Made by a program: the position numbers and the translations under genes
Shown here: piece after piece, positions 26,419 through 34,370 of the stretch
Layout of the letters: each line of letters starts with the position of its first letter
How positions within the stretch are numbered: the first letter of the stretch is position 1
Assembly: GCF_021631985.1 (NCBI RefSeq)
Contig: NZ_CP070225.1
Location: 7,626,001-7,690,000, forward strand
DNA length: 64,000 nt
DNA from: Sandaracinus amylolyticus
GTDB lineage: Bacteria > Myxococcota_A > Polyangia > Polyangiales > Sandaracinaceae
Direction: 5' to 3'
Notes under the pieces: model-generated
Databases searched by the model: none
Told to the model about the DNA's origin: nothing
What the model saw: only the letters and a program-made list of their open reading frames with translations

Positions 26419-28239
26419 TCACGCGCGGCGACGCAGTGCGTCCTCGTACGCGCGCCGCGCCGCGCGCACGGTGTCGCGCTCCGAGACCTCGGGGATCGCG
26501 ACGTCCCACCACGCACCGCCGATGCCCGCGCTCGCGTCGGGATCGGTGTCGATGACGACCACGTAGGTCCGCGATGCGACGCGCGCACGCGCGAGCGCAC
26601 CGCGCAGCCCCTCGAGATCGGCGACCTTCTCGGCGCGCGCTCCGAGCGACGCCGCGTGCGCCGCGAAGTCGACGATGCGCGCGTTCTCTCCCACCAGGTT
26701 CGCGAAGGGCGCGCCGCCGCACGCTCGCTGCAGCCGGTGGATGCAGCCGAACCCGCCGTTGTCGAGCACGACGATCACGAGCTTCCGATCGAGCGCGATC
26801 GACTCGGCGATCGCGGTGTTGAGCATGAGATAGCTGCCGTCGCCGACCATCACGACGACCTGCGCGTCGGGGCGCGCCATCTTCACGCCGAGCCCACCCG
26901 CGATCTCGTAGCCCATGCACGAGAACCCGTACTCGACGTGGTAGTCGCCGGGCGCGCGCGAGCGCCACAGGCGATGGAGCTCGCCGGGGAGCCCGCCCGC
27001 CGCGCACACCACGACGTCGCTCGCGCGCGCCTGCTCGTTGACCACGCCGATCACCTGCGCGTCGAGCGGGAGCGCGCCCGCGCGATGTGCTTGCGCGCGC
27101 TCGGCGTCGGCGTGCCAGCGATCCATCAGCGCGCGCGCCCGCTCGGTCCATGCGCTCGCGGCGCGCCACGATCCGAGCGCGCCGTCGAGCTCAGCGAGGC
27201 CGAGCTTCGCGTCGCACACCAGCGGGACCCCGCCGTGCTTGCGCGCATCGAAGCCGCTCGCGTTGAGGTGCACCAGGCGCGCGCGCGGGAACAGCGTGCG
27301 CGACGCGGTCGTGAAGTCCGAGAGGCGCGTGCCGATCGCGAAGACCACGTCCGCCTCGGCCGCGAGCGCGTTCGCCGCCGAGGTGCCGGTCACGCCGATC
27401 GCGCCGACGCTCGAGGGATCGTCGCATGCGAGCGCGCCCTTGCCCGCCTGGGTCTCCGCGACCGGGACGGCGTGGCGCGACGCGAACGCCGCGAGCTCGG
27501 CCGTGGTCTCGGCGTAGTGCACGCCGCCGCCCGCGACGATCAGCGGACGCTCGCTCGACGCGAGGATCTCGAGGGCACGCGCGAGCTCGCTCGGATCGGG
27601 CGCGAGACGTCGCGGGACGTGCAACCGCCGCTCGAAGAAGTCGCACGGATAGTCGTGCGCGATCGTCTGCACGTCCTGGGGCAGACAGAGCGTCGCGGGC
27701 CCGCAGCGCGCGGGATCGGTGAGCACCTCGAGCGCCGCGGGCAGCGCGATGACGAGCTGCTCGGGGCGCGTGATGCGATCGAAGTAACGCGACACCGGGC
27801 GCAGGCAGTCGTTCACCGTGGCGCTGGGATCGCGCTCGTCCTCGAGCTGCTGCAGCACGGGATCGGGCGCGCGGCTCGCGAACACGTCGCCCGGCAGGAG
27901 CAGCACCGGCAGTCGATCGACGTGCGCGGTCGCGGCCGCGGTCACGAGGTTCGTCGCGCCCGGCCCGATCGACGTGGTGCACGCCATCATGCGCCGCCGT
28001 CGCGACGCCTTCGCGAACGCGATCGCGGTGTGCGCCATCGACTGCTCGTTGTGCGAGCGGTACGTCGGCAGCACGTCCTTGCTCGCCTCGAGCGCCTCGC
28101 CGAGGCCCGCGACGTTGCCGTGCCCGAAGATCGCGAACACGCCCGCGAACATCGGCATCTCCGCGCCCGCGATCACGACGCGCTGCGCCGCGAGCCAGCG
28201 CACGAGCGCCTGCGCCATCGTCAGCCGCACGGTCGACAT
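26419..28239 (-). CDS. iolD: 3D-trihydroxycyclohexane-1,2-dione acylhydrolase IolD
   Basis: This 606-aa thiamine-diphosphate enzyme opens the cyclic dione to 5-deoxyglucuronate. The cofactor-activating Glu65 is in RSHNEQSMAH and the ThDP motif starts GDGSYLMLN and ends NGGFGC, about 30 residues on. Length and motif order match IolD. It lies 34 bp before iolE and 76 bp after the aldolase-family gene. A hairpin lies in that 76-bp gap, which could uncouple expression of the two halves of the operon. Confidence 0.92.
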   Translation of the reverse strand: MSTVRLTMAQALVRWLAAQRVVIAGAEMPMFAGVFAIFGHGNVAGLGEALEASKDVLPTYRSHNEQSMAHTAIAFAKASRRRRMMACTTSIGPGATNLVTAAATAHVDRLPVLLLPGDVFASRAPDPVLQQLEDERDPSATVNDCLRPVSRYFDRITRPEQLVIALPAALEVLTDPARCGPATLCLPQDVQTIAHDYPCDFFERRLHVPRRLAPDPSELARALEILASSERPLIVAGGGVHYAETTAELAAFASRHAVPVAETQAGKGALACDDPSSVGAIGVTGTSAANALAAEADVVFAIGTRLSDFTTASRTLFPRARLVHLNASGFDARKHGGVPLVCDAKLGLAELDGALGSWRAASAWTERARALMDRWHADAERAQAHRAGALPLDAQVIGVVNEQARASDVVVCAAGGLPGELHRLWRSRAPGDYHVEYGFSCMGYEIAGGLGVKMARPDAQVVVMVGDGSYLMLNTAIAESIALDRKLVIVVLDNGGFGCIHRLQRACGGAPFANLVGENARIVDFAAHAASLGARAEKVADLEGLRGALARARVASRTYVVVIDTDPDASAGIGGAWWDVAIPEVSERDTVRAARRAYEDALRRRA

Positions 28240-28277
28240 TTGCCTCCTCCTCGCTCAGCTGGAGTGCTCGCTCGCGC

Positions 28278-28312
28278 AGGGCCCGCAGGAGAGCGTGCGA
28301 TTTCTGGGCCCT
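28278..28312 (-). promoter_or_regulatory. Inverted repeat between aldolase gene and iolD
   Basis: AGGGCCC (28278-28284) and GGGCCCT (28306-28312) form a 7-bp stem with a 21-nt loop in the iol transcript, just after the aldolase stop. It could be an mRNA processing or partial termination site. Adjacent GGAGTGCTCG (28261-28270) is a word shared with two other intergenic repeats. Confidence 0.35.
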
Positions 28313-28315
28313 CTC

Positions 28316-29413
28316 TCACGGCGGTGGGAGCATCACCTCGCGCACGTAGTGCACGAGGCGATCGAGCGCGCCCAGGAACTGGCGCAGCGTCTTGACGCTC
28401 GCGCCGAACGACTCGAACTCCGCGGGCTCCATCCCGTCGGGCTCGTACGCGCGCACGAAGTCGGGCAGCTGCCGCGCGAGCTCCTCGACGATCGCGGGAT
28501 CGACCGGCTCGTCGATCCGCGATCGCACCTCGACGCCGGAGTCGTCGAACGCGTCCTGCCACTCGGGCGGGATCGTGATCACCAGCTCGCCACCGATGAA
28601 CTCCGACCAGTGGTGGTGGCTGCGCATCGCGGCCACGAGCAGCTTCGCGCGGTGTCCGCGCTCGCAGAACAGTCGGTACGCGCGGCGCACGATCGCCGTC
28701 GACGCGTGCCGCACCATCTCGACGTCGAGCTCGATCTCGGGGGTCTTGCCCGCGCTGCCCTTCGCCACGAGGTCGCGCAGGTGATCGTCGATCCGGCCCG
28801 CCATGATCGTGATCCACGGGGTGACCAGCTCGCGATCGACGCGCGGATCGAGCCGCGCGAGCCCGCGGTCCACCGCCTCCGCGGCGGCGAGCGCCTGCGC
28901 GACCGAGAACGACACCGTCGCGTTGATCACGACGCCGTGCGCGGTCAGCTCCTCGATCGCGACGAGGCCGGCCGCGGTGGTCGGCAGCTTCACCGCGATG
29001 TTGGGCGCGATCCCCGCGAGCTCGATCGCCTGACCGATCATGCGCGCCGCGTCGCGGTAGACGCGCGGGCTCGCTTGCACGCAGAGCCGCCCTCGGGTGC
29101 CGCCGTAGCGCTCGAACGTGGGCCAGAGCAACATCGCGCCTTCGCTCGCGGCGAGCGCGACGAGGCGCCACGCGATCGACTCCTCGTCGTCGTTCGGATG
29201 GTCGCGCACCAGCGCGCGCGTGATCTCGTCCCAGCGCGGGCGATCGGCCTCGATCGCCTGCATCACGATCACCGGGTTCGTCGTCGCGCCGGTCGCGCCG
29301 CGCGCGAGCGCACGCTCGAGCGCGCGTGGCTCGCACGAGTCCACCCAGAGCTCGGTGACGGTCTCGCGCGTCATCCGTCGCAAGAGCGACCCATGCATCG
29401 AGATCGCGTTCAT
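28316..29413 (-). CDS. Transaldolase-family protein in the iol operon
   Basis: This 365-aa protein has the transaldolase signature: WVDS (Asp25), TTNP (Asn46) and the Schiff-base Lys142 in NIAVKLPTT. It is longer than TalB (about 317 aa). Its ATG overlaps the iolB stop (29410-29413) and it precedes iolD, so it is part of the inositol operon. In the classical pathway the last sugar-acid phosphate is cleaved by IolJ, an aldolase of another family. A transaldolase here could replace that step, or rework other inositol products. The exact reaction is inferred only from context. Confidence 0.85.
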   Translation of the reverse strand: MNAISMHGSLLRRMTRETVTELWVDSCEPRALERALARGATGATTNPVIVMQAIEADRPRWDEITRALVRDHPNDDEESIAWRLVALAASEGAMLLWPTFERYGGTRGRLCVQASPRVYRDAARMIGQAIELAGIAPNIAVKLPTTAAGLVAIEELTAHGVVINATVSFSVAQALAAAEAVDRGLARLDPRVDRELVTPWITIMAGRIDDHLRDLVAKGSAGKTPEIELDVEMVRHASTAIVRRAYRLFCERGHRAKLLVAAMRSHHHWSEFIGGELVITIPPEWQDAFDDSGVEVRSRIDEPVDPAIVEELARQLPDFVRAYEPDGMEPAEFESFGASVKTLRQFLGALDRLVHYVREVMLPPP

Positions 29414-30216
29414 TCGACGCCCTCCGGCCACCACGTGCGCGCGCCGGGCTCCATCACCCACGCGTGCTCGACGTCGAACGTCGGGCGGATGTACGGCGCG
29501 TCCGGCAAGTGCCGGATCACCCACGCGTAGTACATGCCGTAGCCCGGCGCGGCGACCTGCGCGTGCACGTGCCCCGCGGGGATCTTCACGGTGTCGAAGC
29601 CGCGCACCTTCACCACCGCGTCGCCGAGCTCCGCGTGCCCGTAGCCCTGCGGATGCGTGAACCGGTAGTGGTAGATCTCGGGCTGCGCGTGGTGGTGCGG
29701 CGGATAGCTCGACCAGCGCCCGGGCAGCGTGATCACCTCGCCGAGCACGAGCTCCGCGGCCGCGTCGGCGTTCTCGCGATCGAAGATCGTGCGCACCACC
29801 CGATGACACGCGCCGCGCACCTGGCCCCAGCCGCGATGTTCTTCGCGCACGTCGTCGGGCCCGTAGAGCGTCGCCGCGAACCGTCGCGTGCTCGCGGTCT
29901 CGTAGCGCGTGAGCTCGACCGCGCGACGCGCCTCGAACGTCAGCTCCGCGCCCGCCGCGACGTGCACGCAGCTCGGTGCATCGTCCCACAGCGATCGACG
30001 CGACCAGCGCGCGCGGCGTGGACCGACGTGCACGTCGACGTCGCCTTCCATCAGCAGCCACGCCGTCTCGCGCGTGGTGGTGGTGGAGAGTCGCTCGCCC
30101 GCCGTGAGCCTCACGACGGCGAAGCCGATGCCGGTGCCGTCCTCGTCGTCGACCTTCACGATCTCGGTCGTTCCGAGGGAGAGCCCCGCGCGGTGCTCGG
30201 TGAGGTGAAGGGCCAC
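29410..30216 (-). CDS. iolB: 5-deoxy-glucuronate isomerase IolB
   Basis: This 268-aa cupin enzyme isomerises 5-deoxyglucuronate to 2-deoxy-5-keto-gluconate. A metal site is visible in PPHHHAQPEIYHYRF and the following PAGHVHAQ. The length fits IolB. It is the first gene of iolB - aldolase - iolD - iolE. It is divergent from a lipoprotein gene, with 89 bp between. IolA, IolC, IolG and an inositol transporter are not in the window, so these steps must be encoded elsewhere or outside. Confidence 0.92.
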   Translation of the reverse strand: MALHLTEHRAGLSLGTTEIVKVDDEDGTGIGFAVVRLTAGERLSTTTTRETAWLLMEGDVDVHVGPRRARWSRRSLWDDAPSCVHVAAGAELTFEARRAVELTRYETASTRRFAATLYGPDDVREEHRGWGQVRGACHRVVRTIFDRENADAAAELVLGEVITLPGRWSSYPPHHHAQPEIYHYRFTHPQGYGHAELGDAVVKVRGFDTVKIPAGHVHAQVAAPGYGMYYAWVIRHLPDAPYIRPTFDVEHAWVMEPGARTWWPEGVE

Positions 30217-30305
30217 GCACCGACATCTCGCCCCGACACGCCTGGCCTCAAGAGCTGCGCGCTGCGTTGCGCACCGAGGATCGCCGTGCGAGCGTCGCGC
30301 GCGCC

Positions 30306-31208
30306 ATGCGACGTCTGCTCACACTCGTCTTCGCTTGTCTCCTCGCTGCGTGCGGGAGCACCGCGGCGTCCACGCGCGCCGACTCCGCGGAGTCGGATGC
30401 GACCCATCCGATCCGATTCGCGCGGCCGGTGGCGACCGGCGCGTCGTGGACCGAGCACGTGCAGATGCGCAGCTCGCAGCGCGAGTCGACGCGCATCGGC
30501 GCGCAGAACGTCGCGGACGAGCTCACGACGCTCGCGATCGACTTCGAGGCGCGCTTCACCGCGCGCGAGGTCGACGCGCGCGGCCGTGCGATCCGCCTGG
30601 CGATCGCGGTGCAGCGCTTCGTGGTCGACGCCGGACAGGGCCCGGTCACGCCCGCGATCCCCGGTGAGCTGATCGTCACGCGCGTCGGAGAGGGCTCGAT
30701 CGAGTCGGTGGCCGGCGCGCTCGATCCCCAGACCATCGAGTGGCTCGGCGAGGTGGTGCACATCGAGGCGCCGCGCGACACCGGTGACGACGAGATCTTC
30801 GGCTCGCGCGAGCCCCAGGCGATCGGCGCGTCGTGGGGGATCGACACCGCGCTCGCGGCGCGCAGCCTCGGCGCGATGGGGATCGAGGTGCGCCACGATC
30901 ACATCGGCGGACAGACGCGCCTGGTCGAGCGCACGCGCGTCGGCGACGTCGACTGCCTGGTGGTGCGCGCCGAGCTCTCGGCGCGACAGCTCGCGGTGCC
31001 GAGCCTGCCGCCGAACGCGCAGATCACCCGAGCCGAGGTGCGCGCGACGATGGAGGCCGCGCTCCCGATCGACCTCGCGCGTGCGGTCCGGCGCGAGCGC
31101 ACCGACCTCCGGATGCACATCGAGCTCTCGATCCCGACCGAGGCCGGCACCGCGACGGTGCGGCTCGAGGGCGAGCAGCAGGAGATGCGCGAGCGCACCG
31201 ACGGATGA
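30306..31208 (+). CDS. Lipoprotein, unrecognised
   Basis: This 300-aa predicted lipoprotein starts at ATG 30306 (MRRLLTLVFACLLAACG; lipidated Cys16). After a short Ser/Thr-rich linker the body has regular beta-type segments, such as EHVQMRSSQRES, LTTLAIDFEARF and IELSIPTEAG, and no transmembrane helix. I cannot name the family. The frame is open further upstream to 30267. Its stop overlaps the ATG of the following methyltransferase (ATGA, 31205-31208). Confidence 0.7.
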   Translation: MRRLLTLVFACLLAACGSTAASTRADSAESDATHPIRFARPVATGASWTEHVQMRSSQRESTRIGAQNVADELTTLAIDFEARFTAREVDARGRAIRLAIAVQRFVVDAGQGPVTPAIPGELIVTRVGEGSIESVAGALDPQTIEWLGEVVHIEAPRDTGDDEIFGSREPQAIGASWGIDTALAARSLGAMGIEVRHDHIGGQTRLVERTRVGDVDCLVVRAELSARQLAVPSLPPNAQITRAEVRATMEAALPIDLARAVRRERTDLRMHIELSIPTEAGTATVRLEGEQQEMRERTDG

Positions 31209-31981
31209 GCCGCGCGCGGCGCGATCGACACGCGCTCTACGAGCGCGCGGTGCAGAGCCCGGAGCGCGACGTCGACCTGCTCTCCGCGCTGTTCCGCGCG
31301 CGGGCGGGGCGCGACGCGATCACGCTGCGCGAGGACTTCGCGGGCACGGCGCGGCTCGCGATCGCGTGGGTGGGCTCGGACGACGAGCGCGAGGCGGTCG
31401 CGATCGATCTCGATCGCGGCGCGCTGGCGCGGGCGGCGCGCATCGCGCGCGAGGTGCTCGACGAGGACGAGCGCGAGCGCCTGGCCCTGATGCACGGCGA
31501 CGTGCGCGCGCCGAGCGATCGCACGTTCGATCTGGTGATCGCGCCGAACTTCTCGTGGGCGATCTTCCACGCGCAGGACGATCTCGCGCGCTACCTGGAG
31601 GGCGCGCGGGCCGCGCTCGAGGACGACGGGATGCTCGCGCTCGAGCTCTTCGGCGGCGCCGATCTGCGGCGCACGCTGACGCACCGTCATCGCCACGAGG
31701 GCTTCACCTACGTCTGGGAGCACCGCGGGTACGACGCGGCGCGCGAGGTCCTCGACGCGCGCATCCACTTCGAGCTCGACGACGGAACGGTGATGGAAAG
31801 TGCCTTCCGTTATTCGTTTCGTCTATGGCCCCTCGCGACGCTCCGAGCGCTGCTCGCGGCGGCGGGCTTCGATCGCGTCGCGCTGGTGATCGAGGACGCG
31901 AAGGGCGCGCTGCGCACGAGCGCGCGCGAGCCCGCGCGCGCGTCGTGGCACGGATATCTGATCGCGCGCTCGCAGCGATAG
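31205..31981 (+). CDS. Class I SAM-dependent methyltransferase
   Basis: This 258-aa enzyme has a glycine-poor SAM motif LREDFAGTARLAI near residue 42-54, a form seen in a common family of methyltransferases, and an acidic ribose-binding loop AIDLDRG. IAPNFSWAIFH is a typical post-motif. No membrane segment. It follows a lipoprotein gene with translational coupling and precedes a beta-propeller lipoprotein by 17 bp. Substrate unknown. Confidence 0.85.
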   Translation: MSRARRDRHALYERAVQSPERDVDLLSALFRARAGRDAITLREDFAGTARLAIAWVGSDDEREAVAIDLDRGALARAARIAREVLDEDERERLALMHGDVRAPSDRTFDLVIAPNFSWAIFHAQDDLARYLEGARAALEDDGMLALELFGGADLRRTLTHRHRHEGFTYVWEHRGYDAAREVLDARIHFELDDGTVMESAFRYSFRLWPLATLRALLAAAGFDRVALVIEDAKGALRTSAREPARASWHGYLIARSQR

Positions 31982-31998
31982 CGCACAATCGCGCGCGC

Positions 31999-33705
31999 AT
32001 GCGCCGTCTGCTGCTCCCGCTCTCTCTCTTCCTCTCGCTCGGCTGCGAGCCCGAGCCAGCACCGCCGGTGCCCGGCGACGTCACGCTCGCGCGCGCCTGG
32101 CAGAGCGAGACTTTCGCGGGGTGCGTGCTCGCCTCGCCGCTCGCGCACGGCGATCACGTGATCGTGAGCACGGGCGATGGTCGCGTGGTCGCGCTCGATC
32201 CCGACGACGGAACGATCGTGTGGGACCTCGCGCTGCCCGAGCCCGAAGGACAGCTCGCGCACGTGATCGCGACGCCGGTGATCGTCGGCGATCGCCTGGT
32301 GCTCACCTGGCAGGTGGTCGACGCCGCGGCGCGCGATCCCGCGGCGGGGCCGCGCAGCGCGCACCACGTCGCGGTGATCGATCTGGTGCGCGGCGAGCTC
32401 GATCCCGCGTTCCCGATCGTGACGCTCGCCGGCTCGCAGCCCGCCGCGGACGGCTCGGGCGACGTGCTCTTCCGTGCGAGCAACGCGCTCTCGCGCTCGC
32501 GCCTCGTGCACGCGACGACGCCCGATCGCGAGCTCGGGCTCGTCTACGTCTCGTTCGGCAACGCGCGCGACATCCAGCCCTGGCACGGATGGATCTTCGA
32601 GCTCGATCTCGACGCGTGGCGCGCCGAGGGCGCGGAGCGCGCGATCGCGTCGGTGCTGCTCACGAGCCCGAGCAACGAGTGCGGTGTCGAGGGCGAGAGC
32701 GGCTCCGACGACATGATCTGCGGCGGCGGTGTGTGGTCGCCCGCGGGCCCGCTCCTGGTGCCCGACGACGAGCGCGGGTTCGCGCTGATCGTGCCGACCG
32801 GAAACGGTGCGCTCGACCTCGCGACGCGCTCCTACGCGCACACGTTGATGCGGGTGCGCGGACCGGGCCTCGCGTTCGATCCGCAGTGCGACGCGAGCGT
32901 GTGCGAGGCCTTCGACGTGCTCGATCCCGCGCCCGCGTGCATCGCGTCGTGCGAGGACCTCTTCGTGCCGCGCCTCTTGCCCGACGATCCACCGTTCGAT
33001 GCGCCGGGCTGCGAGGGGCTCACGTTCTTCGAGTGCTACGCCGCGCTCGACTGGGACCTCGGCGCGAACACGCCGGCGCCCGTCGAGCTCGCGTCGGGGC
33101 GCGTGGTGCACGTGCTGCCCGCGAAGGACGGCGGCGTGTACCTGCTCGACGACGAGCACCTCGGCACGCTCCACGATCGCGTGCAGATCGTCGAGGCATG
33201 CGGCGCCGGCGGCGTGCCCTGCGACGCGAACTGGGCAGGCATGATGGTGACCCAGCCGCTGATCGCCGAGGTCGACGGAACGCCGCTCGCCGTCATCGCG
33301 ACCTTCATGCCCGATGCGGTGCATCCCGCCGGGCTCGTCGCGCTGCGGGTGATCGAGGACGAAGCCGGCGCGCACCTCGAGCCCGCATGGTCGTGGCCGA
33401 GCCTCGAGACCCAGGAGGCGCGCGAGCGCTTCCGCCGTCATCCCTCGGGGCTGCGCCTCGTGACGATCGAGGGCGAAGATCACGTCGCGATCGTCGAGCA
33501 AGGACGGCTCGGCAGCGAGCCCGGCGTGCTCCACCTCGTGCGGGCGCGCGACGGCGCGCTCGCCGAGAGCGTCGCGCTCGACGGGCCCGGACAGCGCTAC
33601 GCAGTGCCGCTCGCGATCGGCACGCGCCTCGTCGTGCCGAGCTGCGATCAGGGCAACGCCGGTCCCGGCCACGTCGAGGCGTGGGACGCGATCGTGGTGC
33701 GGTGA
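31999..33705 (+). CDS. PQQ-like beta-propeller lipoprotein
   Basis: This 568-aa predicted lipoprotein starts at ATG 31999 (lipobox LSLGC, Cys16). The body resembles a PQQ-dehydrogenase-like beta propeller: blade-type repeats such as GDGRVVALDPDDGTIVWDL and KDGGVYLLDDEHLG. It also has an unusual number of cysteines (for example in residues 290-345), suggesting several disulfides. Lack of the PQQ-binding residues I would expect of an active quinoprotein makes a scaffold role likely. The gene ends before a perfect inverted repeat. Confidence 0.78.
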   Translation: MRRLLLPLSLFLSLGCEPEPAPPVPGDVTLARAWQSETFAGCVLASPLAHGDHVIVSTGDGRVVALDPDDGTIVWDLALPEPEGQLAHVIATPVIVGDRLVLTWQVVDAAARDPAAGPRSAHHVAVIDLVRGELDPAFPIVTLAGSQPAADGSGDVLFRASNALSRSRLVHATTPDRELGLVYVSFGNARDIQPWHGWIFELDLDAWRAEGAERAIASVLLTSPSNECGVEGESGSDDMICGGGVWSPAGPLLVPDDERGFALIVPTGNGALDLATRSYAHTLMRVRGPGLAFDPQCDASVCEAFDVLDPAPACIASCEDLFVPRLLPDDPPFDAPGCEGLTFFECYAALDWDLGANTPAPVELASGRVVHVLPAKDGGVYLLDDEHLGTLHDRVQIVEACGAGGVPCDANWAGMMVTQPLIAEVDGTPLAVIATFMPDAVHPAGLVALRVIEDEAGAHLEPAWSWPSLETQEARERFRRHPSGLRLVTIEGEDHVAIVEQGRLGSEPGVLHLVRARDGALAESVALDGPGQRYAVPLAIGTRLVVPSCDQGNAGPGHVEAWDAIVVR

Positions 33706-33714
33706 GACGAACGA

Positions 33715-33746
33715 ACGGCGGCCTCGCGCGCGCGAGAGGCCGCCGT
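33715..33746. terminator. Bidirectional terminator-like hairpin
   Basis: ACGGCGGCCTC (33715-33725) pairs with GAGGCCGCCGT (33736-33746), a perfect 11-bp stem with a 10-nt loop, between two convergent genes. No U-tract follows, as is common in GC-rich bacteria. Confidence 0.6.
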
Positions 33747-33756
33747 CCGGCGCGCG

Positions 33757-34326
33757 TCAGTTGTCCATCGCGCCCGCTTCGATCCACGCCTCGACCGCCT
33801 CGATCACCTCGGCGTCGAGCGGGGTTCCTCCGAGCGGCATGCGCGAGCCGCAGTCCGGGGTCGCCTCGGAGATCTTGATGTAGAGCAGGCTCTCCTCGGC
33901 GTTGCCGGGCACCACGCGCACCAGGTCGGTCGCGCCGCACGCCGGTCCGGCCGCGTCGACGTCGACGAGGTTCGCGTACGCGGTGTCGCGCGTGCTCATG
34001 TCGAGCCCCGACGCGGCCGCAGCGCCCTGGTGGCACGCCGCGGTGGTCGCGCAGGTGTCGTCGATCACGGTGTCGAAGATCATCGTGAACGTCGGGGCTT
34101 CCTCGCCCGCGTCCCCTTCGCCCGCGTCACCTCCCGCATCGGCACCGCCGCCACCGTCGGTCCCGCCGCCGGCGTCGGTGCCGCCGCCCGCGTCCATCAT
34201 CCCGGCACCCGAGTCCGTACGAACGCCCGAATCGCGATCGCCGTCGTCGCCGTCGTCGTCACCGCAGCCCACCAGGAGCGCGCCGCACAGCGCCAGCGCG
34301 AGCGTGATCGTCCTCGTCATCTCCAT
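33757..34326 (-). CDS. Lipoprotein with haem-like motif
   Basis: This 189-aa lipoprotein starts at ATG 34326 (34320 is also possible) with a G-rich Shine-Dalgarno. The lipobox is LVGC (Cys21). Residues 23-75 are a low-complexity linker of Gly, Asp, Ala. The C-terminal domain has CATTAACH (C92, C98, H99), a CX5CH rather than CxxCH, so covalent haem is uncertain, and a later RMPLGG. Its last 50 residues align with those of the lipoprotein at 5994-6635. Probably a small envelope redox protein or its degenerate relative. Confidence 0.72.
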   Translation of the reverse strand: MEMTRTITLALALCGALLVGCGDDDGDDGDRDSGVRTDSGAGMMDAGGGTDAGGGTDGGGGADAGGDAGEGDAGEEAPTFTMIFDTVIDDTCATTAACHQGAAAASGLDMSTRDTAYANLVDVDAAGPACGATDLVRVVPGNAEESLLYIKISEATPDCGSRMPLGGTPLDAEVIEAVEAWIEAGAMDN

Positions 34327-34339
34327 CGAAGTCCCCCCC

Positions 34340-34358
34340 CGTCTCGCTCACCGAGACG
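34340..34358 (-). promoter_or_regulatory. Hairpin upstream of the haem-motif lipoprotein
   Basis: CGTCTCG and CGAGACG form a 7-bp stem with a 5-nt loop in the short gap between two same-strand genes, ahead of a run of eight C on the plus strand. It may be a terminator for the upstream gene or shape the 5' leader of the next gene. Confidence 0.35.
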
Positions 34359-34370
34359 ACCGAGCGACTC

